A stretch of 62,829 bases of DNA from Bacteroidales bacterium (GTDB taxonomy: Bacteria > Bacteroidota > Bacteroidia > Bacteroidales > UBA932): the NCBI GenBank assembly GCA_017452265.1, contig JAFTMS010000014.1, positions 1-62,829 of the forward strand. The letters run 5' to 3'. The notes beneath the pieces were generated by a model that had not been told where the DNA came from, searched no databases, and saw nothing but the letters and a program-made list of their open reading frames with translations. Position numbers and translations under genes: made by a program. Below, in pieces: positions 27,369 to 35,567 of the stretch; within the stretch, counting starts at the first letter, position 1; every line of letters starts with the position of its first letter.

Positions 27369-30300
27369 TACTGACTGTTTTATCTGCTTTCCTCCTGTCG
27401 CTTGCCAGCCCGGACGGAAATCTTGAGATGGACTTCGGACTTTCGCAGGACGGCTCGCCTCATTACTCTCTTCGCTATGGAGAGACGGACGTCGTGCTTG
27501 AGAGTACTCTCGGTTATGAGTTCAGAGGTGCAGGTCTCCCGAAGACTCCTGAGAACGGTATGCGCAAGGAGTACGGCACATGGGACTTCCACAGCGGATT
27601 CACCGTGTCGGATGTGAAGCATTCCACGTTTGACGAGACATGGAAACCTGTATGGGGTGAGGAGGCCAGCATACGGAACCATTACAATGAAATGGCTGTG
27701 ACCATGGAAAAGGACGGTGTACAGATGATTGTCAGGTTCCGGCTTTATGATGACGGACTTGGATTCAGGTATGAGTTCCCGCAGCAGGACGGTCTGAGGT
27801 ATTTCACGGTGCTGGACGAGCTGACGGAATTCCGTATGGCGGGAGACCATATGGCATGGTGGCTTGCTGGAGATTACGACACTCAGGAGTATAATTACGG
27901 GGAATCCCGCCTTTCGCAGATACGTGAGCTCCTGCCTTCGACCTTGATTGAAAGCGCCTCGCAGTATGTACCGGCTCCGACTGCCGTCCAGACTTCGCTT
28001 CAGATGAAGACGGATGAGGGTCTCTATGTCAATATCCATGAGGCGGCTCTGGTCGATTATCCCGCAATGACTCTGATTCTGGACGAAGGGGATTTCAGCT
28101 TCAAGGCGGATCTCACACCGGATGCGACAGGTTACAGGGGACGTCTATGTGCGCCGTGCAGATCTCCGTGGAGAACGGTCATGGTGGTGGATGATGCCCG
28201 CAAGGTGCTCGCCTCCAGACTGATCCTCAATCTCAACGAGCCGTGTGCTTTGGATGATGTCTCCTGGATTCATCCTGTAAAGTTCATGGGAGTCTGGTGG
28301 GAGATGATAACCGGAAAGACATCATGGTCCTACGGCTCAAGCAGAGGACATGGAGCGGATACGGAGAATGTCAGGAGATATATAGACTTTGCTGCGGAAC
28401 ATGGCTTTGATGCCCTTCTCGTCGAGGGCTGGAACGTGGGCTGGAGGGACTGGTTCGGCAAACAGAAGGATGAGGTCTTCGATTTCGTGACTCCGTTTCC
28501 GGATTTCGACATCGCCGGGCTCAACGCCTATGCACAATCCAAGGGCATAAGGCTTATGATGCATCATGAGACCTCAAGCTCGGTGGTGAACTACGAAAGA
28601 TGCCTCGATTATGCATTCGCCCTCATGAACAGATACGGATATGATGCCGTGAAGACGGGATATGTCGGGGATATAATCCCATACGGCGAGCACCATTACG
28701 GCCAGTTCATGGTCAATCATTATAACAGGGTGCTGAAGAAGGCGGCCGAGCACAGGATAATGGTGAACGGACATGAGGCAGTGCGGCCGACAGGCCTTTG
28801 CCGCACGTATCCGAACCTTGTGGGCAACGAGTCCGGCCTCGGAATGGAATATCGAAGTCAGATTCTGCCCCATCATGTGACCATACTTCCGTTCACGAGA
28901 CTTCAGGGCGGCCCGATGGACTTCACTCCCGGCATCTTCGAGATGGACATGAGCAAGCTCCGTCCGTCATCGAAGCAGCAGATACATTCGACCATCTGCA
29001 AGCAGCTCGCCCTTTATGTGACGCAGGCTTCCCCGATTCAGATGGCCGGTGACATTCCGGAAAACTACCTGAAGCATATGGATGCCTTTCAGTTCATCAA
29101 GGATGTGGCCCTTGACTGGGACAGAAGCGTGTATCTGGAGGCGGAGCCGGGAGATTATGTGATCGTGGCCCGCAAGGCAAAGGGAGAGGACGACTGGTTT
29201 GTGGGAGGCGTTACCGATGAAAATGCCCGCGAGTTTACAATAAGCTTCGATTTTCTCGAGCCGGGGCGGAAATATCTCGCCACGATATACCGCGACGCTC
29301 CGGATGCCGACGGCGTTTCCAATACGTTTGAAACAGGCTCCGAGGCTTGCCTCAGATATGAAATCCTTGAGAAGGAGGTCTCTTCCAAGTCGGATTTCAA
29401 GGTGCGGATGGCTCCTTCGGGCGGGTTCGCAATATCCCTGAAACCATGTGACAGCATTCTTGAACCGTGGCAGGAAGGGTATTTGGACATCCATCAGATA
29501 AGCACAGGACGCGGAAATTCCACATTCATGATTCTTCCGGACGGAACGACCATGATGGTGGATGCAGGAGATCTCGGCTATGCTTCCAACTTCAAGCAGG
29601 AGATCATGCCGGCCGTTCCGCATCCTGGAAAGAGCCCTGCACAGTGGGTGGCTGATTATGTGCGCCACTTTTCCGAACCTTTGGGGAATGACGGCAGGAT
29701 AGACATGATGCTTATAACCCATTATGATTCGGATCATGTCGGACTGTACGGACAGAGCGGCGTTTCCGAACTGGACAGCCTTCTCCATATTGAGAAGATA
29801 GTGGACAGAGGATATGAATATCCGACACAGGAACTGGCTATGGACATGAACAAAAGGACGCTTCCCGGCTATCTCAAGGCTCTGGAAGCACGTGCGGAGC
29901 GTGGGCTCGGATATGAGAAGTTCGTTGTCGGCAGCGACAGCCAGTTCGCTCTGCAGCATCGTCCGTCAGTATATCCCGGCTTCAGGATCCGTAACATATA
30001 TGCCAACGGACACATATGGGCCGGGAAAGGACTTGAAACGCGCGACATCGTCATAGGAGAAGGAGAGGAATATGCCGAAAATCTCAAGGCAATGAACGAG
30101 AACCGCCTGAGCTGCACCGTCAATATCTCTTACGGTTCCTTCGACTATCATAGCGGAGGCGATATATCCGGTTCGAGCGCCAATTCCACCCGTCCGTGGA
30201 GGAATGTGGAGAAGTTTGTGGGTGAACTCATAGGCGAGACGGATGTGGTGCTGGCGAATCATCATGGCTATTCGGACGCCATGTATGAGCCTTTCCTTAA

Positions 30301-30622
30301 ATCGGTGACACCTCAGGTCAGCATAATCCCCGCATGGGACTATTATCATCCCCAGCCGGCACCTCTGGACAATATGCTTCGTGCCGGAACAGACGACGCC
30401 CATCCTGCCGTCAACGGTGACGTGAACTATGTCTTTGCGGCAGGTCTTGTGGCCTCGAACCGTGAGAGGCTGGCGGAAGACGGCGGACTGATGATGCCGG
30501 ATGGCCATGTCGTGGTGCGTGTATACAAAGGAGGCAGACGGTTCCAGGTGTTTGTGCTCGACGACCGCAGCACCGATTATGATGTAATATACAGGACACC
30601 TGTCCTGAAATCACGTAATTAA
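27365..30622 (+). CDS. GH97 glycoside hydrolase fused to C-terminal MBL-fold module
   Basis: 1085 residues. A signal peptide (MILTVLSAFLLSLAS) precedes a GH97 domain (~20-690): WWEMITGKTSWSYG, LLVEGWNVGWRDW, MMHHE402TSS, VKTGYVGDIIPYGEHHYGQF, VNGHE471AVRPTG and LVGNE489SG, glutamates consistent with the inverting SusB-type clade (alpha-glucosidase-like) by recall. Residues 702-1085 are an MBL module (WQEGYLDIHQISTGRGN) homologous to the two others in this operon, but its metal motif is H786-Y-D788-S-D790-H791, the ComEC-type HxDxDH variant, plus H966-H967. GH97-MBL fusion is unusual in my knowledge. Periplasmic oligosaccharide processing is likely. Confidence 0.85.
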   Translation: MILTVLSAFLLSLASPDGNLEMDFGLSQDGSPHYSLRYGETDVVLESTLGYEFRGAGLPKTPENGMRKEYGTWDFHSGFTVSDVKHSTFDETWKPVWGEEASIRNHYNEMAVTMEKDGVQMIVRFRLYDDGLGFRYEFPQQDGLRYFTVLDELTEFRMAGDHMAWWLAGDYDTQEYNYGESRLSQIRELLPSTLIESASQYVPAPTAVQTSLQMKTDEGLYVNIHEAALVDYPAMTLILDEGDFSFKADLTPDATGYRGRLCAPCRSPWRTVMVVDDARKVLASRLILNLNEPCALDDVSWIHPVKFMGVWWEMITGKTSWSYGSSRGHGADTENVRRYIDFAAEHGFDALLVEGWNVGWRDWFGKQKDEVFDFVTPFPDFDIAGLNAYAQSKGIRLMMHHETSSSVVNYERCLDYAFALMNRYGYDAVKTGYVGDIIPYGEHHYGQFMVNHYNRVLKKAAEHRIMVNGHEAVRPTGLCRTYPNLVGNESGLGMEYRSQILPHHVTILPFTRLQGGPMDFTPGIFEMDMSKLRPSSKQQIHSTICKQLALYVTQASPIQMAGDIPENYLKHMDAFQFIKDVALDWDRSVYLEAEPGDYVIVARKAKGEDDWFVGGVTDENAREFTISFDFLEPGRKYLATIYRDAPDADGVSNTFETGSEACLRYEILEKEVSSKSDFKVRMAPSGGFAISLKPCDSILEPWQEGYLDIHQISTGRGNSTFMILPDGTTMMVDAGDLGYASNFKQEIMPAVPHPGKSPAQWVADYVRHFSEPLGNDGRIDMMLITHYDSDHVGLYGQSGVSELDSLLHIEKIVDRGYEYPTQELAMDMNKRTLPGYLKALEARAERGLGYEKFVVGSDSQFALQHRPSVYPGFRIRNIYANGHIWAGKGLETRDIVIGEGEEYAENLKAMNENRLSCTVNISYGSFDYHSGGDISGSSANSTRPWRNVEKFVGELIGETDVVLANHHGYSDAMYEPFLKSVTPQVSIIPAWDYYHPQPAPLDNMLRAGTDDAHPAVNGDVNYVFAAGLVASNRERLAEDGGLMMPDGHVVVRVYKGGRRFQVFVLDDRSTDYDVIYRTPVLKSRN

Positions 30623-30633
30623 ATGATTCCCGA

Positions 30634-32562
30634 ATGAGAAGAATTTCGTTATTTATGGCGGCCTTCATGGCCATTGCCGTGGCTTCCGCACAGGAATGGG
30701 CTCCTGTCGGCGACAATATAAAGACACGCTGGGCGGCGGATGTCGACCCGTCCTGCCCTCGTCCCGAATATCCCCGTCCGCAGATGGTGCGCGGGGACTG
30801 GATGAACCTCAACGGACTGTGGGACTATGGTATCACAGCCGCGTCGGCTGACGGTTTCGTGCCTGAAGGGCAGATTCTCGTGCCGTTTGCCGTGGAGTCT
30901 TCGCTTTCCGGAGTCGGACGCACCGTCGGGAAGGACAATGCCCTCTGGTATGAACGCAACTTTACCTTGCCTAAGGATTGGAAGGGGAAGAATGTCCTCC
31001 TGCATTTCGGCGCGGTGGACTGGCAGACGGAAGTGTGGGTGAACGGCTTCTATGTCGGGGAGCATCGCGGCGGGTTCGATCCGTTCCATTTCGATGTCAC
31101 GCCGTATCTGAAGAAATCAGGCCTGCAGAGCATGACGGTGAAGGTCTGGGATGGCACGGATTCGTCCTGGCAGCCTCGTGGCAAACAGGTGGAGCACCCC
31201 GCATATATATGGTATACGTCGGTGACGGGAATATGGCAGACCGTGTGGCTCGAAGCTGTTCCGCAGACTCATATAGAATCTTATTATACCGTGTCCGACA
31301 TCTCGTCAGGAGAAATTTCCGTCGAGGTGGAGGCATCTGCCCTCAAGATGGACGATGAATTCAGGGTTGAGGTGCTTGATGGCGGCATAGGGTATGATCC
31401 TCTTGAACCGTCTTCTTCCGTTGTGGCATCCGCTCAGGGCTCAGGAAGAATAAATGTGAAAATTCCCGAAGCACATCTGTGGTCTCCGGAAAATCCTTAT
31501 CTTTACGGTCTGAAAATCTCTGTCGTCCGTGACGGAAGGATTGTGGATTCGGTAGACGGATACACGGCTCTGCGAAGCATTGCAAAGGTGACGGCGGATG
31601 ACGGATACCAGAGGCTTGCGCTCAACTGTGAACCTCTCTTCCAGTTCGGCCCTCTTGACCAGGGATGGTGGCCCGACGGCCTATATACGGCTCCGACGCA
31701 GGAAGCGATGGTATGGGATATAGAAAAGACCAAGGAGTTCGGATACAATATGATACGCAAGCATATAAAGACCGAACCGGCTTCATGGTATTACTGGTGT
31801 GACGTGCTTGGTATGCTTGTGTGGCAGGATATGCCGAACATTGCCGATCATCACGGAAACAGGTCTTACAGAGGAAGCCTCTTCAAGAGCTTCGGTGATG
31901 AACGCTGGTTCTCCAACCGCAGCGATGACCTTGCTGAGGCTCAGACCAACAGCTGGTCGAGGGATAGCTTTGTCGGAGGAACGGACTGTGACGTACCTCA
32001 GGAGTGGAAGGAGAACTACTACAGGGAGTGGACTAATATAATCAATGCCCTGAAGGGCTTCCAGTGCATCGTGGTGTGGGTGCCGTTCAACGAAGCCTGG
32101 GGACAGTTCGATACTGAGGCTGCCGTGGAGCTTACGCGCCGTCTTGATCCGACCCGCCCTGTGAACGGAGCGTCGGGCGGAAACTACGCGCTTTGCGGAG
32201 ACATACAGGACGTACACTGCTACCCGGGACCGAGGATGAACGCTTTTGAGAAGACGATGGTCAATGTAATCGGTGAATATGGAGGAATCGGTTATCCCGT
32301 TGACGGCCATCTGTGGGTCATATCCGAGACCAACTGGGGATATGGTGACGTGATGTCGTCAGGTGATCAGGTTCTTGAACTGTATGAGGTGTTTGCCGAT
32401 CATCTCAGGATGTTGAAGACTACCGGTGTGGCTGCGGCTGTATATACCCAGACGACGGATGTCGAGGTGGAGGTGAACGGTCTGATCACATATGACCGCG
32501 AAGTCGTGAAAGTGGATGAAGGAAGAATCGCTGAAATTAATAAAAGAGTTATAAATAACTGA
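30634..32562 (+). CDS. GH2-family beta-glycosidase
   Basis: Exported retaining beta-glycosidase (beta-galactosidase/glucuronidase/mannosidase superfamily), 642 residues with signal peptide (AVASAQ). Jelly-roll sugar-binding domain: LNGLWDYG, FAVESSLSGVGR, LLHFGAVDWQTEVWVNGFYVGEHRGGFDPFHFDVT; Ig-like domain ~210-310; TIM barrel with YNMIRKHIKTEPASWYYWCDVLGMLVWQDMPN. Probable acid/base is Glu487 (VPFNE487AWGQ) and nucleophile Glu548 (IGE548YGGIGYP). Shorter than LacZ, as usual for the compact Bacteroidetes enzymes. Specificity cannot be settled; a glucuronidase or galactosidase would suit this locus. Confidence 0.88.
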   Translation: MRRISLFMAAFMAIAVASAQEWAPVGDNIKTRWAADVDPSCPRPEYPRPQMVRGDWMNLNGLWDYGITAASADGFVPEGQILVPFAVESSLSGVGRTVGKDNALWYERNFTLPKDWKGKNVLLHFGAVDWQTEVWVNGFYVGEHRGGFDPFHFDVTPYLKKSGLQSMTVKVWDGTDSSWQPRGKQVEHPAYIWYTSVTGIWQTVWLEAVPQTHIESYYTVSDISSGEISVEVEASALKMDDEFRVEVLDGGIGYDPLEPSSSVVASAQGSGRINVKIPEAHLWSPENPYLYGLKISVVRDGRIVDSVDGYTALRSIAKVTADDGYQRLALNCEPLFQFGPLDQGWWPDGLYTAPTQEAMVWDIEKTKEFGYNMIRKHIKTEPASWYYWCDVLGMLVWQDMPNIADHHGNRSYRGSLFKSFGDERWFSNRSDDLAEAQTNSWSRDSFVGGTDCDVPQEWKENYYREWTNIINALKGFQCIVVWVPFNEAWGQFDTEAAVELTRRLDPTRPVNGASGGNYALCGDIQDVHCYPGPRMNAFEKTMVNVIGEYGGIGYPVDGHLWVISETNWGYGDVMSSGDQVLELYEVFADHLRMLKTTGVAAAVYTQTTDVEVEVNGLITYDREVVKVDEGRIAEINKRVINN

Positions 32563-32564
32563 TT

Positions 32565-34799
32565 ATGAGAAACTTGTTTATTGTATTGGTGGCGGTTGCA
32601 TGTCTCTGCGGCTGCGACAGACGTTCTGAAGCGGAGCGTTTTGCGGATGACCTCATGAGCAGGATGACGCTGCGCGAGAAGGTGGGGCAGATGAGCCAGT
32701 TCGCACCCCAGACGGGAGTGGTGACGGGCCCTGAGGGCGAGCCTATGGATCTGAACGCCCTGATAAAGGCAGGTGAAGTCGGCTCAGTACTGAACGTGAA
32801 GACTCCGGAAGAGATATGGGAGCTGCAGCGTCTTGCCGTGGACAGTTCCCGACTGGGTATTCCTATTCTCTTCGGTCATGACATCATCCACGGATGCAAG
32901 GTGATATTCCCGATAAATCTCGGTTCCGCCTGCTCATGGAATGTGGAGGCTGTGAAGGAGTCTGCACGGATTGCTGCCGCTGAGGCTGCTGCGATGGGTA
33001 TCGCCTGGACATTCTCGCCTATGTGCGACGTGTCAGCCGATCCGCGCTGGGGACGTGTGTCCGAAGGCTCCGGTGAGGACCCGTATCTGGCCGCGAAGCT
33101 GTCTGCCGCAATGGTAGAGGGCTATCAGGGTGAGGAACTCGCCGACAGTACCACCATCATGGCCTGCGTCAAGCATTTTGCAGCTTATGGAGCGCCTGAG
33201 GCCGGCAGGGACTACAACACCGTGGATATGTCCGAAAGGATGTTCAGGGACAGGTATCTCCCTCCGTATGTGGCTGCTCTTGATGCCGGAGCTGCGACCG
33301 TGATGACTTCCTTCAATGACTTTAATGCCATTCCTGCATCGGGCAGCAGATGGCTTCTCAAGGAGCTGCTCCGCGACGAACTCGGATTCGACGGCTTCGT
33401 GGTGTCGGACTACAGGGCTGTCACGGAGATGATCGCCCATGGAGTTGCCCGTGATACGACGGAAGCGGCATACAAGGCCATGAAGGCCTGCCTTGATATG
33501 GAAATGGTGTCAGGAAGCTATCTCAACAGTGTGGAGGAGCTTGTGAAGGAGGGACTGGTGTCTGAGAAGGAGATAGATGCCATGTGCCGCAATGTCCTCG
33601 TCGCCAAATACAATCTGGGCCTTTTCGAAGATCCGTTCAGATACGGCGGTGCGGAACGCTTTGCCGGATCCATATACCGCCCTGAGGATCTGGCCTTTGC
33701 CCGCAGTATCGCCCGTGAATCGATGGTGCTTCTCAAGAATGAAGGTGAGGTGTTGCCGCTTGATGGCGGAGAAAGGATCGCGCTCATAGGCCCGTACATA
33801 TCGTCTCCGAGGGCGATGCTCGGATCGTGGACTGCGTTCCGTGATTATGACCGTACCGTCACAATCGGTCAGGGCTTTGAGGAGCGTTTCCCGGGCAAGG
33901 TCACGATGACGGCCGGCTGCGGTCCGTATGCAGAGATTGACGGTGGCATCGCGCAGGCTGTCCGTGCTGCAAGGAACGCTGATGTAGCTGTCCTTACCTT
34001 GGGACTTCCTGGAGAATTCAGCGGAGAGGCTGCTTCAATGACGTCCGTCGAACTGCCTCAGGCGCAGAAGAATCTGCTCGCTGCCGTGAAGGCGGCCGGG
34101 AAGCCTGTCGTGGTGCTGCTTACGACAGGCCGTCCTATGGCTTTAGAGTCTGTGATCGATGACATGGATGCGCTTTTCCTCGCATGGCATCCTGGTACTG
34201 AAGGCGGCCATGCCATAGCTGACGTCATCAGCGGTGACCATTCGCCTTCGGGCCATCTCGTAATGTCTTTCCCTCGCTGTGACGGACAGATTCCGATACG
34301 TTACAACCACAAGGCAACCGGACGTCCGCTCGAAGGCACGGCTCCTGATCCGCTCATTTCGATGAAGAAGCTCTACAAATCCTGCTATCTGTTCACTCCT
34401 GATACGCCTCTGTATCCGTTCGGCTACGGACTCAGCTATACTGAATTCGAATTCGATTCTTTGGAAGTAGTTGACAAGGACAATATACATATCGGAGACG
34501 ATGTCACGGTCAGGGTGCGTGTGAGCAATGTCGGAGACCGCGACGGAGCGACTGTCGCCCAGCTCTATATGAGGGACATGGCAGCTTCGACTACAAGACC
34601 TGTCAGGGAACTCAAGGGCTTCGAACGTCTGCACCTGCGGAAAGGGGAGTTGCGTGTCGTGGAATTCGTGCTGACTGCCGAGGATATGTCCTTCTGGCGT
34701 GAAGACATGAAGTTCGGCCAGGAACCCGGTGAGTTCAGGCTCTGGCTCGGCAACCACAGTGATGCCACCCTCGAAGCCTCCTTCACCGTCCGGCCTTAG
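32565..34799 (+). CDS. GH3-family beta-glycosidase (BglX-like), lipoprotein
   Basis: Retaining beta-glucosidase/xylosidase-type enzyme, 744 residues, with lipoprotein signal (ACLCGC). GH3 N-terminal barrel: REKVGQMSQF, FGHDIIHGCKVIFPINLG, WTFSPMCDVSADPRWGRVSEGSGEDPYL, CVKHFAAYGAPEAGRDYN; probable nucleophile Asp282 in GFDGFVVSD282YR. The C-terminal GH3 domain (SRAMLGSW; GEFSGEA) and a fibronectin-III-like domain (GYGLSYTEFEFDSL ... LKGFERLHLRKGE) complete the BglX architecture. Last gene of the PUL, 2 nt after GH2; its stop is followed by a palindromic repeat array. Confidence 0.93.
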   Translation: MRNLFIVLVAVACLCGCDRRSEAERFADDLMSRMTLREKVGQMSQFAPQTGVVTGPEGEPMDLNALIKAGEVGSVLNVKTPEEIWELQRLAVDSSRLGIPILFGHDIIHGCKVIFPINLGSACSWNVEAVKESARIAAAEAAAMGIAWTFSPMCDVSADPRWGRVSEGSGEDPYLAAKLSAAMVEGYQGEELADSTTIMACVKHFAAYGAPEAGRDYNTVDMSERMFRDRYLPPYVAALDAGAATVMTSFNDFNAIPASGSRWLLKELLRDELGFDGFVVSDYRAVTEMIAHGVARDTTEAAYKAMKACLDMEMVSGSYLNSVEELVKEGLVSEKEIDAMCRNVLVAKYNLGLFEDPFRYGGAERFAGSIYRPEDLAFARSIARESMVLLKNEGEVLPLDGGERIALIGPYISSPRAMLGSWTAFRDYDRTVTIGQGFEERFPGKVTMTAGCGPYAEIDGGIAQAVRAARNADVAVLTLGLPGEFSGEAASMTSVELPQAQKNLLAAVKAAGKPVVVLLTTGRPMALESVIDDMDALFLAWHPGTEGGHAIADVISGDHSPSGHLVMSFPRCDGQIPIRYNHKATGRPLEGTAPDPLISMKKLYKSCYLFTPDTPLYPFGYGLSYTEFEFDSLEVVDKDNIHIGDDVTVRVRVSNVGDRDGATVAQLYMRDMAASTTRPVRELKGFERLHLRKGELRVVEFVLTAEDMSFWREDMKFGQEPGEFRLWLGNHSDATLEASFTVRP

Positions 34800-34800
34800 C

Positions 34801-34835
34801 ACCATACGTCATTCCGAGCGCAGCGTGGGAATCTC
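34801..34835. repeat. CGTCATTCCGAGCG-type intergenic repeat fragment
   Basis: CGTCATTCCGAGCGCAGCG followed by TGGGAATCTCCC immediately after the GH3 stop is a fragment of the common intergenic CGTCATTCCGAG...GGAATC repeat. It abuts the 51-bp repeat array. Confidence 0.6.
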
Positions 34836-34839
34836 CCTT

Positions 34840-34929
34840 CCCTCATCCGGAAAAACGCCTCTTTTCCCGGAGCACCCCGGCTTTTTGCCCCACTCGTCCG
34901 GAAAAATGCGCCATTTCCCGGATGAACCT
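34840..34929 (+). repeat. 51-bp palindromic repeat, second locus (about 1.8 units)
   Basis: Units start at 34840 (CCCTCATCC) and 34891 (CACTCGTCC), again 51 bp apart, with the CCGGAAAA...TTTCCCGG inverted repeats and the GAGCACCCC-CTTTTTGCCC spacer seen at 9331. It lies 40 nt after the GH3 stop, in the same orientation as that gene. Confidence 0.85.
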
Positions 34930-34954
34930 CTATGCAAGAGCGGGCGGATGTCGC

Positions 34955-34985
34955 TTGAAAATCCCTTGAAAAGTGTATATATTTG
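34955..34985 (+). promoter_or_regulatory. Predicted promoter of the CYTH gene
   Basis: TTG (34955-34957), 20 nt, then exact TATATTTG (34978-34985), the Bacteroidetes vegetative consensus. The CYTH start codon is 27 nt downstream, which separates this gene from the PUL transcript. Confidence 0.7.
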
Positions 34986-35012
34986 CGCATCGGATATGAC
35001 ATTATAAGAAAG

Positions 35013-35480
35013 ATGCATCTTGAGATAGAAAGAAAGTTTCTGGTTGCAGGTGACTACAAGTCATCTGCAACTTCTTCGTTACATATATGCCAGGGCTATC
35101 TGGCATCCACTCCGAAGGCGACCGTGCGCGTACGCATATATGGAGACAAGGGTTTCCTTACGATAAAGGGTAAGACCGGCGTGTCGGGCATGAGCAGATA
35201 CGAATGGGAGACGGAAATACCTGTGGATGATGCACAGGAACTTATGCTTCTCTGCGGCTCCGGGCTGATAGACAAGACGCGTCATCTCGTTCCGGTGGGG
35301 GATCATGTCTTCGAGGTGGATGAGTTCCATGGTGCCAATGAGGGACTGACCGTGGCGGAGATCGAACTTTCTTCTGAAGATGAACCGTTTGAGAAGCCTT
35401 CGTGGCTCGGCGAAGAGGTGACAGGAGACCGCAGATATTACAATTCGTCCCTACTCATGCATCCGTACAGCAGCTGGTAG
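35013..35480 (+). CDS. CYTH-domain protein (triphosphatase-like)
   Basis: 155-residue CYTH/triphosphate tunnel metalloenzyme family member. It opens with the hallmark EIERKFLV (residues 4-11) and has strand motifs with alternating basic residues (VRVRIYGDKGFLTIKGK), YEWETEIP, LIDKTRHLVP and FEVDEFHG, then LTVAEIELSSEDEPFEKPSWLGEEVTGDRRYYNSSL. Members cleave inorganic triphosphate or related polyphosphates; the physiological substrate of the bacterial short forms is mostly unknown. The ATG at 35013 is chosen because upstream in-frame codons overlap the promoter. Confidence 0.9.
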   Translation: MHLEIERKFLVAGDYKSSATSSLHICQGYLASTPKATVRVRIYGDKGFLTIKGKTGVSGMSRYEWETEIPVDDAQELMLLCGSGLIDKTRHLVPVGDHVFEVDEFHGANEGLTVAEIELSSEDEPFEKPSWLGEEVTGDRRYYNSSLLMHPYSSW

Positions 35481-35567
35481 AGGCTTTGCCTTAAAAAAAT
35501 CAACTGCCTCTGCCATACTTTCGAAAAAAAATCACTATTTTCGCAAGATTTCAGAATTCAATCAAAT

